Below are positions 62,191 through 64,000 of a stretch of 64,000 bases of DNA, piece after piece. A model generated the notes under the pieces. It had not been told where the DNA came from, ran no database searches, and saw only the letters and a list, made by a program, of their open reading frames with translations. How positions within the stretch are numbered: position 1 is the stretch's first letter; each line of letters starts with the position of its first letter. A program made the translations under genes and the position numbers. Source of the stretch: Patagioenas fasciata (Eukaryota; Chordata; Aves; Columbiformes; Columbidae); the NCBI RefSeq assembly GCF_037038585.1, contig NC_092521.1, positions 106,036,398 to 106,100,397 of the forward strand. Direction: 5' to 3'.

Positions 62191-63854
62191 GTTGCATTCA
62201 AGTTAGTTACAAATGTAGACATAAAAAGATACTTCATCCATCTTTCCATTTTGATGAGGAGCTATATTATGGATGATCAACAAGATAAGGAAAAAGATGG
62301 CAATCTTTATCCCCACAATGCTGAATTATTTTAAGCTCCGGTTTATATCAGATGAGTTTCTGTATGCTTGCGTTTGCTCAAGTGCTGTTTTTAAGCAAAG
62401 TAATTAAATAACGTGAAATAATGCAGCCTGGACTCTGTTAAATAGGGTTATATTCATGCAACTGAAATGCTGTATTTCTGTAACATTAATGCTGAATATA
62501 TACTAGCTCTTTACAAAGGCTTTGTGTAAGTTCAGTTAACCTACAAATCTGATGTCCTGTGTAAAATCCTGCTGGCAAACTACATTTGTTAGCCCTGTAG
62601 TGTATGAAGTGTCAAGGTCATAGACAAAAACAAGTTACAGGATGAACAAAAGTGTGTTTGTGTGCATCTTTGTGCTGCATTCAGAATATGTCAGATTTGG
62701 CCAACTATTGCAGCAGGAAAAATGTTTTGTATAATGTGTATGATACAAAGTAATTTGTCTTTACATCCTGTAAAGCAAAGAAATGGTGACTGTTGGATAA
62801 GTATATTGAAGTTTATTCTTAGCAACGTTTTATGTTTCACAGATTTAAATATTACAGGAGAAATATATATTTATACTGAAGTATAATTTTTGAATGTTTG
62901 AGGTTGGTTTTCTTCAGTCGTGAACCATTTATTAATCCATATTATGCTTTATTCCTTTGCTAGCTTGTTTATCTGTCCATGCTGTTCCAACATCCATTTC
63001 TAACTTGATTTAGATGTTTTGATGCTTTATTTGCACAAATCTGGATGTGCATGCCGTGAGGACGTGATCATAAAGTGTAGAGACAAAACTGTTTTGTCTT
63101 TGATTACCTAGAGCACTAATAAAAATTTAATTGTTAAATAATGGTAGTATGTAGATAGGTCTTGACATAGTCTTCCTTGGAACACTGTACAACATGATAG
63201 AAACCTTCAGTGAATCTTACTGTTTCTTGTTCTTATTTTCATTTGTCTTTCATCTTGGTCCAGAAAAGCAGGAAGCTGCTGTGTGCTAATAATTACCTGT
63301 AATATTTATAATTGCACGTATTGCAAACATTAATATTCAGCTGTACTGCCCTACTATGTTCACTGTGAAATTTTCAACACGGTAAAATTTTTACATGATC
63401 ATTTAACCATACAAGTTTACTTTTTTTTCTTAGAAATTTAACACTGAACCTTTTGTTTTCATTATTGCAAATGAACAACTTGAGCATAGTATTTCTTAAT
63501 CTTAACTATAATAGATAAATATATCCTAAACAAAGATTTTTAACCATTTGATGAAGGGGGCCAGGCACCATCCAGTGCAAAGCACACTGAGCAAAATCTT
63601 ATCCCCACTGCAGTCAGTGCCAAAATTCTAACTGGTGTTAGCAAAAATGGAACCACCATTACCAAGGGGTTAATATGCTTAGTAACCGTGACAAGAGGTT
63701 ATGGGGGAGCACAACAGTGATTCTCTCTTTCCCTATTTTTGTTTCTGTTAATTTAAAACTACTATTCAATCTTTAAAATAAGTAAAAGAAACTTGAAGGG
63801 GGGATCATATACTACTAGTTTGTACTAGGTTTTTTCAGGAAAAGGAAACAAATT

Positions 63855-63871
63855 TATATATATATATATAT
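63855..63871. repeat. (TA)n microsatellite
   Basis: Seventeen bases of perfect alternating T and A near the right end of the window. Confidence 0.9.
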
Positions 63872-64000
63872 GCAATATATTTTTACACTGTTTATTAATG
63901 CTAGAAAGTATTAAATGTATCACTTTATCAATGTGAATGTTAAAGTAATGACAATGTTATGGATGGTTTAAACATTTAAACATTTAAAGTTGTCTTGTTA

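Larger units (their letters stand above)
56366..64000 (+). other. TPPP: TPPP 3' UTR and downstream DNA
   Basis: AT-rich sequence after the stop with no ORF resembling a known protein and no clear transposon. Mammalian TPPP has a multi-kilobase 3' UTR, so much of this may be transcribed, but the end cannot be fixed. AATAAA hexamers include 56579-56584, 57877-57882, 62185-62190 and 63118-63123, none with an obvious nearby GT-rich element that singles it out. An AT dinucleotide run lies at 63855-63871. Confidence 0.5.

Noticed and set aside
1-64000. tRNA, rRNA, CRISPR, operon or bacterial features
   Set aside because: None seen. The window is a vertebrate intron-rich locus, and short direct repeats here are simple sequence or transposon ends.

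Overview
The window looks like nuclear DNA from a bird. It holds one recognisable protein-coding gene, TPPP (tubulin polymerization-promoting protein, p25-alpha), on the + strand. The coding exons are spread over about 41 kb inside introns full of CR1 LINE fragments, the dominant avian retrotransposon. Joining the three coding exons gives a 219-residue protein, the length of mammalian TPPP, with intact splice sites and no frameshift. The order or species of bird cannot be told from what I can see.

Layout: 1-900 is intergenic DNA with a degenerate tandem repeat. About 940-2110 is a CpG island that is the probable TPPP promoter and non-coding first exon (best donor at 1500). Intron 1 runs to 14963 and holds one decayed CR1 (9205-10434). 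Coding exon 2 (start codon 14968) is preceded by a perfect 60-bp tandem duplication that copies the splice acceptor and the start codon. Intron 2 (15279-42012) holds an LTR-like element, a local 124-bp duplication, a ~3.46-kb segment (copy A) with a perfect 43-bp-arm hairpin and a CR1 fragment, G/T-rich strand-asymmetric tracts and a minus-strand CR1. Exon 3 is 42013-42166. Intron 3 (42167-56170) opens with a dense pile of CR1 pieces and a second LTR-like block (42975-47970). This is followed directly by copy B (47967-51422), a nearly identical copy of the intron 2 segment. More CR1 ends lie at 53.4-54.5 kb. Exon 4 (56171-56365) carries the stop codon, and the rest of the window is 3' UTR and/or flanking DNA with several possible poly(A) signals.

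The most notable observations are the duplicated acceptor/start codon before exon 2, which creates a 4-codon upstream ORF if the upstream acceptor is used, and the very young ~3.46-kb intronic duplication 26.8 kb apart, whose left junction lies in a CR1 with about 6 bp of microhomology. Either could be a real recent event or an assembly error. I found no convincing RNA gene, no CRISPR array and no second cellular protein-coding gene. I did not find a new biological system.
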